This document shows, piece by piece, positions 1 through 8,231 of a stretch of DNA of 58,861 nt. The notes beneath the pieces were generated by a model. That model had not been told where the DNA came from, ran no database searches, and saw nothing but the letters and a program-made list of their open reading frames with translations. This DNA is from DATARH01 sp050246595 (lineage in GTDB: Bacteria; Pseudomonadota; Alphaproteobacteria; ATCC43930; CGMCC-115725), in NCBI GenBank assembly GCA_050246595.1, contig JBFWVT010000028.1, positions 1 to 58,861 of the forward strand, read 5' to 3'. A program made the position numbers and the translations under genes. The stretch's first letter is position 1; every line of letters begins with the position of its first letter.

Positions 1-294
1 GACCAAACCCGTCAACACCCGGCCCCACCGTCAACGCGGCCGATTGCCGCCCTGGAGCCGGCCCCCCCATCCTCCCGATCCCTCAAGCGCCGACCGCAAG
101 GCTCCCAAGCTCCGCTTTCGGTGCAGCAGACGCGACCCGGACACGATTGCTCCCAGGCCTGTCGCGGCGGCGTCGAGAGCTGCCAGACACTCGGCAGGCA
201 CACTGGGTGGCGAATGCACCATGTCCGGATCAGCCGCTTCCACCGGCTCGCCGTGCGCGACGAAAACCAACATTCGGCACCGGCTTTACGACGC
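1..294. other. no confident gene
   Basis: Nothing here is clearly coding. On the minus strand an 80-codon frame (273 down to 31) starts 22 bases after the Nudix stop, beginning MLVFVAHGEPVEAADPD and ending in a Gly/Arg-rich tail. I do not recognise it, and its tail looks like random GC-rich translation, so I do not call it a gene. It could be the end of an operon that continues outside the window. Confidence 0.4.
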
Positions 295-1005
295 TCAAAG
301 GTCCAGCACGGCTTCCCGGCAAACCAGGACGCGCCGCTTGTTGCGTACCGCGCAGAATAACGGCACCTCCGGCGGAGCCGTACCGTTGCGAACAGCCACG
401 GCGCGCGCCAGCATGAATTGCGTTACGTCGCGAAACGGCACAAGCTCCTTGCGGCCGATCGGGTGCCAGGCGACGTCTTCGAGTTCCTCGCTCGATGCCG
501 GCTCGCCGAATACGGCACCGCCGTTGGCGAGGAAAAATCTCGTATTGTAGCGGCGGAAGACGGGGGTCGGCGTGATGGCCCGTCCGATATAGGTCAAGGT
601 GTCGATCGCCGCGCTGATGCCGCGCTCGGCATAAGCCGCCTCGATCGGGCTGAGTCGGTGCAAGTCTTCGGCCGGCGGCGGGGGTGCCCCGCTGGTCCGG
701 CCGACCAGTACACCGACCTCCTCCCAGGTCTCGCGCAGCGCGGCACGGGCGCAACGCGCGAGACGCGGCGGGAGATGCGCGCCGCCGGTCTCGACCTGCC
801 ACGGTTTTCTGTCCTCGGGATCGATCGCGCCGCCGGGAAACACCCAGACGCCCGGCATGAACTTCACATGGCCCGGACGGCGGCCGGCAAGCAATTCGAG
901 ATCGCTCCCCTTGCCGCGCAGCAGGATCAGCGACGCCGAATCACGCGGCCGCACGATCACAGGTTTGGCGCGAACAGCTTTAGAGGCTGCGGAAACGTCG
1001 TTCAT
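295..1005 (-). CDS. Nudix hydrolase
   Basis: A 236-residue protein of the Nudix superfamily, which hydrolyses nucleoside diphosphates linked to another moiety. The Nudix signature is visible: GGAID at about residue 58, followed after a stretched spacer by RETWEEVG at about 91-98, which supplies the metal-binding glutamates (RExxEExG). The long insert between the Gly box and the RExxEE helix resembles the NUDT7/NUDT19-like CoA/acyl-CoA diphosphatases, but the substrate cannot be read from sequence. It starts with ATG 72 bases after the korB stop, on the same strand, so it is probably the last gene of the kor operon. Confidence 0.85.
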   Translation of the reverse strand: MNDVSAASKAVRAKPVIVRPRDSASLILLRGKGSDLELLAGRRPGHVKFMPGVWVFPGGAIDPEDRKPWQVETGGAHLPPRLARCARAALRETWEEVGVLVGRTSGAPPPPAEDLHRLSPIEAAYAERGISAAIDTLTYIGRAITPTPVFRRYNTRFFLANGGAVFGEPASSEELEDVAWHPIGRKELVPFRDVTQFMLARAVAVRNGTAPPEVPLFCAVRNKRRVLVCREAVLDL

Positions 1006-1076
1006 CGCCGCGCATACGACCGTTGCGGCCGTGCTGCCGGCAGGCTGTCCGCGGCCCTCACGCTTCCTCGCGCCGC

Positions 1077-2132
1077 TCAGCGATGCGCGGCGTTGTAGCG
1101 CTCGAGCGCATCAAGGGGCGGACAAAGCTCGGCCTCGTCCAGCGCATTGAGCGGCTGCTCGACCGTGCCGAGAAAAGCGTGCAGGTCGCCGTGATCGGCC
1201 TCGACATACAGCAGCCCGGTGACGACTTCGCCGGCGGCGTGGCGCTGCTGCAAATAAGTCAGCGCCGAGATCCGGTCGTGCGGGTCGTAATCGGTCGCAA
1301 GTTTTCTGAGCCGCAGCATCGAGCCGTCGTGCTGGACCACGGTCTCGACCGTGCCGGGTGCGTAATCGGCGGTGATCGTCTCGCGCTCGACCATAAAATC
1401 GAGCTGGTTCACCGCCTCGTTATGCGCGCGCACGTAATCAAAGCTCTTGGTCGAACCGGGGTGGTTGTTGAACGCGACGCACGGCGAAATGACATCGATA
1501 AAAGCCGCGCCCTTGTGCTGGATAGCGGCCATGATCAGCGGCACGAGCTGCGACTTGTCGCCCGAGAAGCTGCGCGCGACAAACGAGGCGCCGAGCTGCA
1601 ATGCCATCGCGACGAGGTCGATCGGCGAGTCGGAATTGACGGCGCCGCGCTTGGCTTTCGAGCCCTTGTCGGCGGTTGCCGAGAACTGCCCCTTGGTCAG
1701 CCCGTACACGCCGTTATTCTCGACGATATAGACCATATCGACGCCGCGCCGGATGCAATGCGCGAACTGGCCCAGGCCGATCGAGGCCGAGTCGCCGTCG
1801 CCCGAGACGCCGAGATAGATCAGGTCACGATTGGCGAGGTTGGCGCCGGTCAGGACGCTCGGCATGCGGCCGTGGACGCTGTTGAACCCGTGCGACTGTC
1901 CGAGAAAATAGGTCGGCGTTTTCGACGAGCAGCCGATCCCGGAGAGCTTGGCGATCCGGTGCGGCGGCAGGGACAGCTCGAAACAGGCCTGGATGATCGC
2001 GGCGCTGATCGAATCGTGCCCGCACCCGGCGCACAGGGTCGAGACCGACCCCTCGTAATCGCGGTGCGTGTAGCCGAGCGCGTTGGTCGGCAGTTTCGGA
2101 TGATGCAGCTTGGGCTTGGCGATGTAGGTCAT
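1077..2132 (-). CDS. korB: 2-oxoacid:ferredoxin oxidoreductase, beta subunit
   Basis: A 351-residue thiamine-pyrophosphate subunit. CAGCGHDS near the N-terminus is the family cysteine motif, and GDGDSASIGLGQFAHCIRRG followed by ENNGVYGLTKGQFS is the TPP/Mg-binding region. With the alpha subunit it decarboxylates a 2-oxoacid, probably 2-oxoglutarate, to the acyl-CoA and passes electrons to ferredoxin. I chose the ATG at 2132 (MTYIAKPKLHHP). The frame stays open 44 codons further upstream, but that stretch reads through an intergenic palindromic repeat and has no family similarity. An approximately 180-base gap holding two hairpins separates it from korA. Confidence 0.92.
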   Translation of the reverse strand: MTYIAKPKLHHPKLPTNALGYTHRDYEGSVSTLCAGCGHDSISAAIIQACFELSLPPHRIAKLSGIGCSSKTPTYFLGQSHGFNSVHGRMPSVLTGANLANRDLIYLGVSGDGDSASIGLGQFAHCIRRGVDMVYIVENNGVYGLTKGQFSATADKGSKAKRGAVNSDSPIDLVAMALQLGASFVARSFSGDKSQLVPLIMAAIQHKGAAFIDVISPCVAFNNHPGSTKSFDYVRAHNEAVNQLDFMVERETITADYAPGTVETVVQHDGSMLRLRKLATDYDPHDRISALTYLQQRHAAGEVVTGLLYVEADHGDLHAFLGTVEQPLNALDEAELCPPLDALERYNAAHR

Positions 2133-2150
2133 AAGCGGATCGTTCCTAAA

Positions 2151-2289
2151 CCCCTCTCCCGCATCGGGGGTGAGGGTGGGGCCCATCGCGCTGCGATGGG
2201 TGGTTGAGGGCACTTGGCAGCGGAGTCCGGTGGCGGTCCCCCTCACCCCAACCCTCTCCCCCAATTGGGGGAGAGGGGGATTGGGGGAT
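2151..2289. repeat. palindromic intergenic repeats between korA and korB
   Basis: Two hairpins lie in this gap. The first pairs 2182-2189 with 2193-2200 (CCCATCGC/GCGATGGG, loop GCT). The second pairs 2252-2262 with 2267-2277 (CCCTCTCCCCC/GGGGGAGAGGG) around AATT and is perfect. The CCCTCACCC...GGGGAGAGGG style recurs at 8097-8215, 21720-21743 and inside uvrC, so it is probably a dispersed REP-like family. In the kor transcript these hairpins would lie between two cistrons and could affect message stability or the subunit ratio. Confidence 0.75.
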
Positions 2290-2311
2290 GCGGCCGCTCC
2301 AGTCTGGACAT

Positions 2312-4153
2312 CTACGGCAAGGCCTTGCGCAGCGGCGCAAGGGTGACGACCGAAAGCATGTCGGCAATCGCCTTGACGATAAAGCGCGCCGTGATCGGCG
2401 TCCCGTCATAGTGCAGGATCGGCACGAGCCGGGCCGGGTCGATCTCCAATTCGGTCGTCAGCAAGGTGCGCATCTGCTTGTCGCGGTTCTGTTCGACGAC
2501 AAAGACGCGCTCGTGGTTGCTGATAAAGTCGAACACATCGTCGTGGAACGGGAAGGCGCGGATGCGCAGCGTGTCGAGATGAATGCCGCGCGCTTCGAGC
2601 GCGTCGAGCGCCTCTTCCATCGCCAGCGACGACGAGCCGAAATAGATCGCACCGAATTTGGTCGGCTCCTTGGCATCGCGCTTGACCGGCCGCGGCACAT
2701 AGCGCTTTGCGGTCTCGAATTTGCGCAGCAGCCGCTGCATGTTGTCGACATACGGCCCGCCCTCCTCGGTATAGCGGGCGTAGCGGTCCTTGGTCGTGCC
2801 GCGCGTGAAATAGGCGCCGCGGGTTGGATGCGTGCCGGGATAGGTGCGGTACGGGATGCCGTCGCCGTCCACGTCGAGATAGCGGCCGAATTCCTTGCCG
2901 GAGTCGAGATCCTCGAAATTCATGACCTTGCCGCGGTCGTATCCGCGGTCCCGGTCCCACTTCAGCGGCGGCACGAGCCAGTCGTTCATCCCGATGTCGA
3001 GGTCCATCATCACAAACACCGGGGTTTGCAGCCGGTCGGCGAGGTCGAGCGCGTCGGCGGCGAACGTGAAACTCTCGTTCGGGTCCTGCGGGAACAGCAG
3101 CACGTGCTTGGTGTCGCCATGCGAAGCATAGGCCGCGGACAGGATGTCGGCCTGCTGGGTGCGGGTCGGCATGCCGGTCGAGGGGCTGCCGCGCTGGATA
3201 TCGAAAATGACCGCCGGTATCTCGGCGAAATAGGCCAGGCCGATAAATTCCTGCATCAGCGAGATGCCGGGACCCGAGGTCGCGGTAAAGGCGCGCGCGC
3301 CGTTCCAGGCGGCGCCGATCACCATCCCGATCGAGGCCAGTTCGTCCTCGGCCTGGATGATCGCAAAGCGGTGCTTTTTTGTTTCCGGATCGCGGCGCAG
3401 CCGGTAGCAATGCGCGGCGAACGCCTCGGCGAGCGAGGAGGACGGCGTGATCGGATACCAGGCGCACACGGTCGCGCCGCCATAGACCGCGCCGAGCGCC
3501 GCCGCGTCGTTACCGCTGACAAAAATATGGTCGCCGATCTTGTCGCGGCGTTCGAGCCGGATCCCGATCGGGCAGTCGAGTGCCTCTGTCGCCCAGTCGC
3601 GCCCGAGATGCAGCGCGTGCAAATTCGGCTTGATCAGCGCGTCCTTGCCGCGGAACTGCTCGCCGATCAGCGTCTCGATCGCCGCCACGTCCATGTCGAG
3701 CAGCGCTGACAGGACCCCGAGATAGATGATGTTCTTGAACAGTTGCCGCTGCCGCGCATCGTCGTAGGTGCGGTTGCAGATTTCGGTCAGCGGCGCGCCG
3801 ATCACGTTGATGTCGTCGCGGAACCGTGAAGCCGGCATCGGCTTTGTCGAATCGTAAAGCAGATAGCCGCCCGGTTCGATCTCGGCGATATCCTGGGTCC
3901 AGGTCTGCGGGTTCATCGCGACCATCATGTCGACACCGCCGCGCCGGCCGAGATAGCCGTCCTCGCTGATCCGCACCTCGAACCAGGTCGGCAGACCCTG
4001 GATGTTCGATGGAAAGATGTTGCGCGAACTCGCCGGGATGCCCATCCGCAGCACCGATTTGGCAAACAGCGCGTTGGCGCTGGCCGAACCGGAGCCGTTG
4101 ACGTTGGCGAATTTGACGACGAAGTCGTTGGTGCTGGTTATCGGCTGCGGCAT
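2312..4153 (-). CDS. korA: 2-oxoacid:ferredoxin oxidoreductase, gamma-alpha subunit fusion
   Basis: A 613-residue subunit with the fused layout typical of KorA. The N-terminal gamma domain covers about residues 10-190 (FVVKFANVNGSGSASANALF, then RRGGVDMMVAMN). The alpha (pyrimidine-binding) domain follows from about 215, with ITPSSSLAEAF, QAEDELASIGMVIGAAWNGA and TATSGPGISLMQEFIGLAYF all visible. It pairs with KorB to make the active oxidoreductase. The ATG at 4153 (MPQPITSTNDF) overlaps the end of the upstream flavoprotein gene by 16 bases, which implies translational coupling. An earlier ATG exists but adds a non-conserved, basic 28-residue lead. Confidence 0.93.
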   Translation of the reverse strand: MPQPITSTNDFVVKFANVNGSGSASANALFAKSVLRMGIPASSRNIFPSNIQGLPTWFEVRISEDGYLGRRGGVDMMVAMNPQTWTQDIAEIEPGGYLLYDSTKPMPASRFRDDINVIGAPLTEICNRTYDDARQRQLFKNIIYLGVLSALLDMDVAAIETLIGEQFRGKDALIKPNLHALHLGRDWATEALDCPIGIRLERRDKIGDHIFVSGNDAAALGAVYGGATVCAWYPITPSSSLAEAFAAHCYRLRRDPETKKHRFAIIQAEDELASIGMVIGAAWNGARAFTATSGPGISLMQEFIGLAYFAEIPAVIFDIQRGSPSTGMPTRTQQADILSAAYASHGDTKHVLLFPQDPNESFTFAADALDLADRLQTPVFVMMDLDIGMNDWLVPPLKWDRDRGYDRGKVMNFEDLDSGKEFGRYLDVDGDGIPYRTYPGTHPTRGAYFTRGTTKDRYARYTEEGGPYVDNMQRLLRKFETAKRYVPRPVKRDAKEPTKFGAIYFGSSSLAMEEALDALEARGIHLDTLRIRAFPFHDDVFDFISNHERVFVVEQNRDKQMRTLLTTELEIDPARLVPILHYDGTPITARFIVKAIADMLSVVTLAPLRKALP

Positions 4154-5925
4154 GCGGGCCCGGCCTGTGTGATGTCGATGTAGAATTTGCTCATGTCCCA
4201 TGCGCCGGTCGGACAGCGTTCGGCGCACAGACCGCAATGCAGGCAGACATCCTCGTCCTTGACCATGATACGCCCGGTCTTGAGCGAGTCGCCGATATAG
4301 AGGTCCTGTTCAAGATTGAGCGCCGGCGCGCTGAGCCGGGTGCGCAGCTCCGCTTCTTCGCCGTTGTCGGTGAAGGTGATGCAGTCCATCGGACAGATAT
4401 CGACACAGGCGTCGCACTCGATGCACAGCTTGCCATTGAAAACGGTTTGTATGTCGCAGTTCAGGCAGCGCTCGGCTTCGAGATAGGCGAGCTTGTCGTC
4501 ATACCCCAGTTCGACCTCGGCCCTGATGTCGTTCAATGCGACCGACAGATCGCGCAACGGCACCCGGTAGCGCTGGTCGAGCGAGATGTCGTTGTCGTAG
4601 CTCCACTCGTGGATGCCCATCTTCTGGCTGACCAATGTCACACCGGGGGGCGGCCGGTCGCTCACATCCTCGCCCTGACAGTATCTGTCGATCGAGATCG
4701 CCGCATCGTGCCCGTGCGCGACGGCCCAGATGATGTTTTTCGGGCCGAACGCCGCGTCGCCGCCGAAAAATACATTCGGCAAGGTCGATTGCATCGTTTT
4801 CGGATCGACCTTTGGCATGTCCCAGCGGTCGAACTCGATCCCGATATCGCGCTCGATCCACGGGAAGGCGTTTTCCTGGCCGATCGCGACCAGCACGTCG
4901 TCGCACGGGATATGCGTATGCGGTTCGCCGGTCGGCACCAGATTGCGCCGCCCCCTGGCGTCATACTCGGCCTTGACCTTCTCGAACAGAATGCCGGTCA
5001 GCTTCCCGTTATCGTGCGTGAACTCGACCGGCACCAGAAAGTTGAGGATCGGGATGCCCTCGTGCATCGCGTCCTCCTTTTCCCAGGGCGAGGCTTTCAT
5101 CTCCTCGAAACCGGAGCGGACCACGACCGTGACCTCCTCGCCGCCGAGACGGCGCGACGAGCGGCAGCAATCCATCGCCGTGTTGCCGCCGCCGAGCACG
5201 ACGACGCGCCGGCCGATCCGGTCGATGTGGCCGAACGACACCGAGGACAGCCAGTCGATGCCGATATGGATATTGGCGGCAGCCTCCTGGCGGCCGGGGA
5301 TGTCGAGTTCGCGGCCGCGCGGCGCGCCGGAGCCGACAAACACCGCGTCCCAGCCCTCCGCGAGCAATTCCTTCAGACTGCCGACGAAATGCCCGAAACG
5401 GGTCTCAACGCCGAGATCGAGGATACGGTCGACCTCCTCGTCAGTCACCGATTCAGGGAGGCGGAAGCGCGGGATCTGCGTGCGCATCATGCCGCCGCCC
5501 TTGGCGTCGCCGTCGAAGATCACACAGTGATAGCCGAGCGGCGCAAGATCGCGCGCGACGGTCAGCGAGGCCGGGCCGGCGCCGACCAGAGCGATACGCT
5601 TGCCATTCTTCTGCGCCGCGGGAGGCGGCAGATAGCGGCTGATATCGCCTTTGTTGTCGGCCGCGACACGCTTCAGCCGGCAGATCGCGACCGGCTCCTT
5701 CTCGACCCGGACGCGGCGGCAGGCCGGTTCGCACGGGCGGTCGCAAGTACGGCCGAGAATCCCGGGGAAGACGTTCGATTTCCAGTTGATCGCCCAGGCC
5801 TCGCCAAACCGGCGATCGGCGATCAGCCTGATATACTCGGGCACCGGGGTGTGCGCCGGGCAGGCCCACTGGCAATCGACAACTTTATGAAAATAGTCGG
5901 GATTACTGATGTCGGTAGGCTGCAA
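4138..5925 (-). CDS. GltD-like FAD/NAD(P) oxidoreductase fused to ferredoxin domains
   Basis: A 595-residue electron-transfer protein. At the N-terminus are the Cys motifs of the glutamate-synthase small-subunit family (CQWACPAHTPV; GRTCDRPCEPACRR). An FAD site follows (LVGAGPASLTVARDL), then an NAD(P) site (VVLGGGNTAMDCC) and GGDAAFGPKNIIWAVAHG. Two [4Fe-4S] cassettes lie near the C-terminus: CIECDACVDICPMDC and CLHCGLCAERCPTG. As first gene of the kor operon it probably passes electrons between KorAB, ferredoxin and NAD(P)H. I place the start at TTG 5925 because AGGAGA lies 7-8 bases upstream. The frame is open upstream, but that part looks random. It is not simply gltD: no glutamate-synthase large subunit is adjacent and the ferredoxin tail is extra. 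Confidence 0.88.
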   Translation of the reverse strand: MQPTDISNPDYFHKVVDCQWACPAHTPVPEYIRLIADRRFGEAWAINWKSNVFPGILGRTCDRPCEPACRRVRVEKEPVAICRLKRVAADNKGDISRYLPPPAAQKNGKRIALVGAGPASLTVARDLAPLGYHCVIFDGDAKGGGMMRTQIPRFRLPESVTDEEVDRILDLGVETRFGHFVGSLKELLAEGWDAVFVGSGAPRGRELDIPGRQEAAANIHIGIDWLSSVSFGHIDRIGRRVVVLGGGNTAMDCCRSSRRLGGEEVTVVVRSGFEEMKASPWEKEDAMHEGIPILNFLVPVEFTHDNGKLTGILFEKVKAEYDARGRRNLVPTGEPHTHIPCDDVLVAIGQENAFPWIERDIGIEFDRWDMPKVDPKTMQSTLPNVFFGGDAAFGPKNIIWAVAHGHDAAISIDRYCQGEDVSDRPPPGVTLVSQKMGIHEWSYDNDISLDQRYRVPLRDLSVALNDIRAEVELGYDDKLAYLEAERCLNCDIQTVFNGKLCIECDACVDICPMDCITFTDNGEEAELRTRLSAPALNLEQDLYIGDSLKTGRIMVKDEDVCLHCGLCAERCPTGAWDMSKFYIDITQAGPACRSR

Positions 5926-6248
5926 TACGCTTCTCCTGCCGCCGCGCTCGCGGCTGCAACCGAGCACCTTCGCTCGGCCGCGATCAGCGGAACCGGCGCG
6001 GCTGTCGTTCGATACCGGACGCGGCGCCGCGTTATACAGGCACTCGCGCCAGCCGTCATCCCTCGCGATAGCCGGCTTATCGCATACCGGATAACGCGGT
6101 CGCGACAACCTGCCACGGCGCGTCCTATCGCGCAATTCCTCCGGCCGCATCGCTGCCGGTCAGGGATCGAAAAGCGGGCGCGATGCGATCGTCCGTTTTG
6201 GTGTCTTTCTGAGACCTCTCCCGAAACCTGTCTCGCGGGGGTCACCTC
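5926..6248. other. intergenic region upstream of the kor operon
   Basis: 323 bases with no convincing gene, presumably carrying the kor operon promoter on the minus strand. A small inverted repeat, TTATC (6077-6081) and GATAA (6090-6094) with 8 bases between, is the only ordered element I see. I cannot assign it to a regulator. Confidence 0.4.
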
Positions 6249-6638
6249 TCAGCGGTTGAGGAGGGCGGCGGCTGCATGACCAAGCCACGCCGCCATCAGG
6301 CACAGCGCGATCGAGGCAGCGATATTGGTGCCGGCGCGCAACCAATCGCCATCCCGCGCCAGGATCAGCGTTTGCAGGCTGAACGCCGAAAATGTCGTAA
6401 AGCCGCCGCAGATGCCGACCATTACGAATTGCCGCACCAGCATATCGACCGGCAAGCGTCCCTCCGGCCCGCTCAGCGTAAAGAAGAACCCGATGACCAG
6501 GGAACCCGAAACGTTTACGGCCAGGGTCCCCCACGGGAACGTCTCGCCGAACCGCTCCGCGATCAGCACGGAACAGGCGAACCGCAGCACCCCACCGATG
6601 CCGCTGCCGATCGCTATCCAGAAACAGGACCAGAGCAA
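6249..6638 (-). CDS. crcB: fluoride ion exporter CrcB/Fluc
   Basis: A 129-residue, four-helix membrane protein of the CrcB/Fluc family, which works as a dual-topology dimer to let fluoride leave the cell. Diagnostic motifs are WGTLAVNVSGSLVIGF (the conserved Asn in helix 2) and GICGGFTTFSAFS (the Phe-box helix break). The start is TTG at 6638 (LLWSCFW...), preceded by GGGGAGAGGG. The frame remains open far upstream, but that part overlaps the neighbouring gene and is not membrane-like. I looked for a fluoride riboswitch in the 98 bases upstream and did not find one. Confidence 0.92.
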   Translation of the reverse strand: MLWSCFWIAIGSGIGGVLRFACSVLIAERFGETFPWGTLAVNVSGSLVIGFFFTLSGPEGRLPVDMLVRQFVMVGICGGFTTFSAFSLQTLILARDGDWLRAGTNIAASIALCLMAAWLGHAAAALLNR

Positions 6639-6736
6639 AGCCCTCTCCCCGTGCGCGCCGGGCAGCAGAAAACCTGCCGCATGGCGGGTTTCGGAGGTAA
6701 CCCCGCCGCGTCCACGGCAGGAATTATCGGCGCCGG

Positions 6737-8086
6737 CTAGAGGGTGCCGGCAAAACGCGCTCCCGCCCGGAGCCAAGCCGCCGATTCGACGCCGCGCCGC
6801 TGCGGCCGGGCTTGCCAGGCGCCGCGCCGGAGTTGCTCCTCCAGCTCCCACCGCAGCAGCGCCAGCCGGGCACGAATTGTCTGCGCGGCGATCTCCGGGA
6901 GGGGAGGGGCCTCCGGCATCGCCATCGCCCGTGCCGCATGACGGACGCACAACCCATACCCGTTCTCGAAAGCGCGGCGACCGTCGCCGCTCTCGACCAG
7001 CGCCGCAACCAGCGCCAGGGCGCGCTCGCCGGCTTCGCCGATGCGGGCGCAAAGCGGGCACTCGCGGCCGCGGCGCAGCGAGGCTAGGACGACGCGCCGG
7101 GCCGGGGCAGCGCCCAACGCGCGTCCGAGCCGGTCGAAAAAGCGGCGCGATCCGCCATAGACCGAGGCGGCCTCGGCGGCAAAGGCGAGACGCTGCCCGG
7201 CCTCGCGCAGGACGATCCCGGCAAGCGCCGGCGCGACTACCGGACCGGCAATGTCACGCACCTGCCAGGCGTGCTCTCGGCACAGCGGCAAGACATCCGA
7301 TATCTCGCCCCCATTCTCGGACGCACGCGCCAGCCAATCCAGCCACTCGGCGCCGGCATCCGCGATTTCGGTGCAGATCGCACAGGACGGCAGATCGCGC
7401 AGGCGGTGGCGCATCCGGCGGACGGGATCGGGAATATCGGCGCCGTCCCGGTCCGGCGGCGGGGCAGGGAGGGTTGGGAGCCGCAGCGGCGGCCCGAGAA
7501 GCAGACGGATGATCGGATCGGGGGTCTCCTCAGGGTCAAGTACGGCCAAGGCCGCGCGGTGGCGCGCGAGGATGTCGCCGATATTGCGCTCGTCGAGGTA
7601 ATCGAGCAGGAGCGGCAGATGCCGCATGCAGACGAGCGCCGGGGCGCCATAACAGCGAGGACCGTGCGTCTGGATCAGCAGCGCGAGAAAAAAGCACTCG
7701 CGACGCTCGATCTCCCGCTGCTGCGCGCAGACCTCGCACGCCTCCGCGAGCGGAAACGGCGGGATCGGCCTGCCCCGGTGGTCGCGCCGCCCCGTGAAAC
7801 GCGGCAGGCAGTCCGCGATCAGGCTGAGATAGACCAGCGCGACGGTTGCGCTCTGCCCGATCGCCGCCATCCGGACCGCATGAAAGGCGCAAAACCCACC
7901 CGCTGCCGCGATGCGGCGCATCACGCTGCGTTCCAGGTAGCCGTCATCGAGAAAGCGGTCGAGCCAGCGCTCGTCGGCGCCGGCGGTTCCGGCGCAGATC
8001 GGGCAGAATTCCTGCGTCAGCGCGGCTTCAAGATCGCCCAGCCCCGCTGCCGGATCGTGCCGCCGCCTTCCCGTCCAAACTCTCAT
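6737..8086 (-). CDS. protein with four CxxC...CxxH modules (DUF6062-like)
   Basis: A 449-residue cytosolic protein, with no signal peptide or membrane helices, of unknown function. It contains four regularly spaced modules: C28xxC31/C66xxH69, C117xxC120/C153xxH156, C235xxC238/C269xxH272 and C343xxC346/C380xxH383. The gap from CxxC to CxxH is 31-35 residues in each. A CxxC plus CxxH set is a typical CCCH zinc site, so four zinc ions are plausible. The module text (FCPIC ... GGFCAFHA) recalls the DUF6062 family as I remember it. The linkers are Arg- and Leu-rich and helical. It starts at ATG 8086 and lies 98 bases upstream of crcB on the same strand. Confidence 0.75.
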   Translation of the reverse strand: MRVWTGRRRHDPAAGLGDLEAALTQEFCPICAGTAGADERWLDRFLDDGYLERSVMRRIAAAGGFCAFHAVRMAAIGQSATVALVYLSLIADCLPRFTGRRDHRGRPIPPFPLAEACEVCAQQREIERRECFFLALLIQTHGPRCYGAPALVCMRHLPLLLDYLDERNIGDILARHRAALAVLDPEETPDPIIRLLLGPPLRLPTLPAPPPDRDGADIPDPVRRMRHRLRDLPSCAICTEIADAGAEWLDWLARASENGGEISDVLPLCREHAWQVRDIAGPVVAPALAGIVLREAGQRLAFAAEAASVYGGSRRFFDRLGRALGAAPARRVVLASLRRGRECPLCARIGEAGERALALVAALVESGDGRRAFENGYGLCVRHAARAMAMPEAPPLPEIAAQTIRARLALLRWELEEQLRRGAWQARPQRRGVESAAWLRAGARFAGTL

Positions 8087-8096
8087 CGCGACCGCC

Positions 8097-8215
8097 CCAC
8101 ATCCCGCACGCGGGCGGAGGGAGAGATGGGGCGGTGTTTCGACCTACGTTCCCTCTCCCTCCCCAGACTTGACCCGGGGATCACGGGGGGAGGGACAGGG
8201 TGGGGGGTCTGGCAC
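8097..8215. repeat. GC-rich palindromic repeat mosaic
   Basis: Between ilvD and the CxxC/CxxH gene lies a stretch of CCCTC/GAGGG-type arms (GGCGGAGGGAGAGATGGGG; CCCTCTCCCTCCCC; GGGGGGAGGGACAGGG) with an embedded GACTTGACCCGGGGATCA segment. It belongs to the same style of dispersed repeat as the elements at 2151-2289 and 21720-21743. No coding frame crosses it convincingly. Confidence 0.6.
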
Positions 8216-8231
8216 AGAGGGCCGGAGCAGT

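Noticed and set aside
2204..3709. 501-codon plus-strand frame opposite korA
   Set aside because: Antisense shadow; no domain seen, and korA is complete on the other strand.
4138..5925. Glutamate synthase small subunit (gltD)
   Set aside because: The protein has extra C-terminal ferredoxin cassettes and sits with korA/korB; no gltB is nearby.
4237..6279. 680-codon plus-strand frame over the kor flavoprotein
   Set aside because: It is a GC-driven shadow of the real minus-strand gene, which has complete FAD and ferredoxin motifs.
6639..6736. Fluoride riboswitch upstream of crcB
   Set aside because: I looked for the conserved crcB RNA core and pseudoknot segments in the short gap and found no match.
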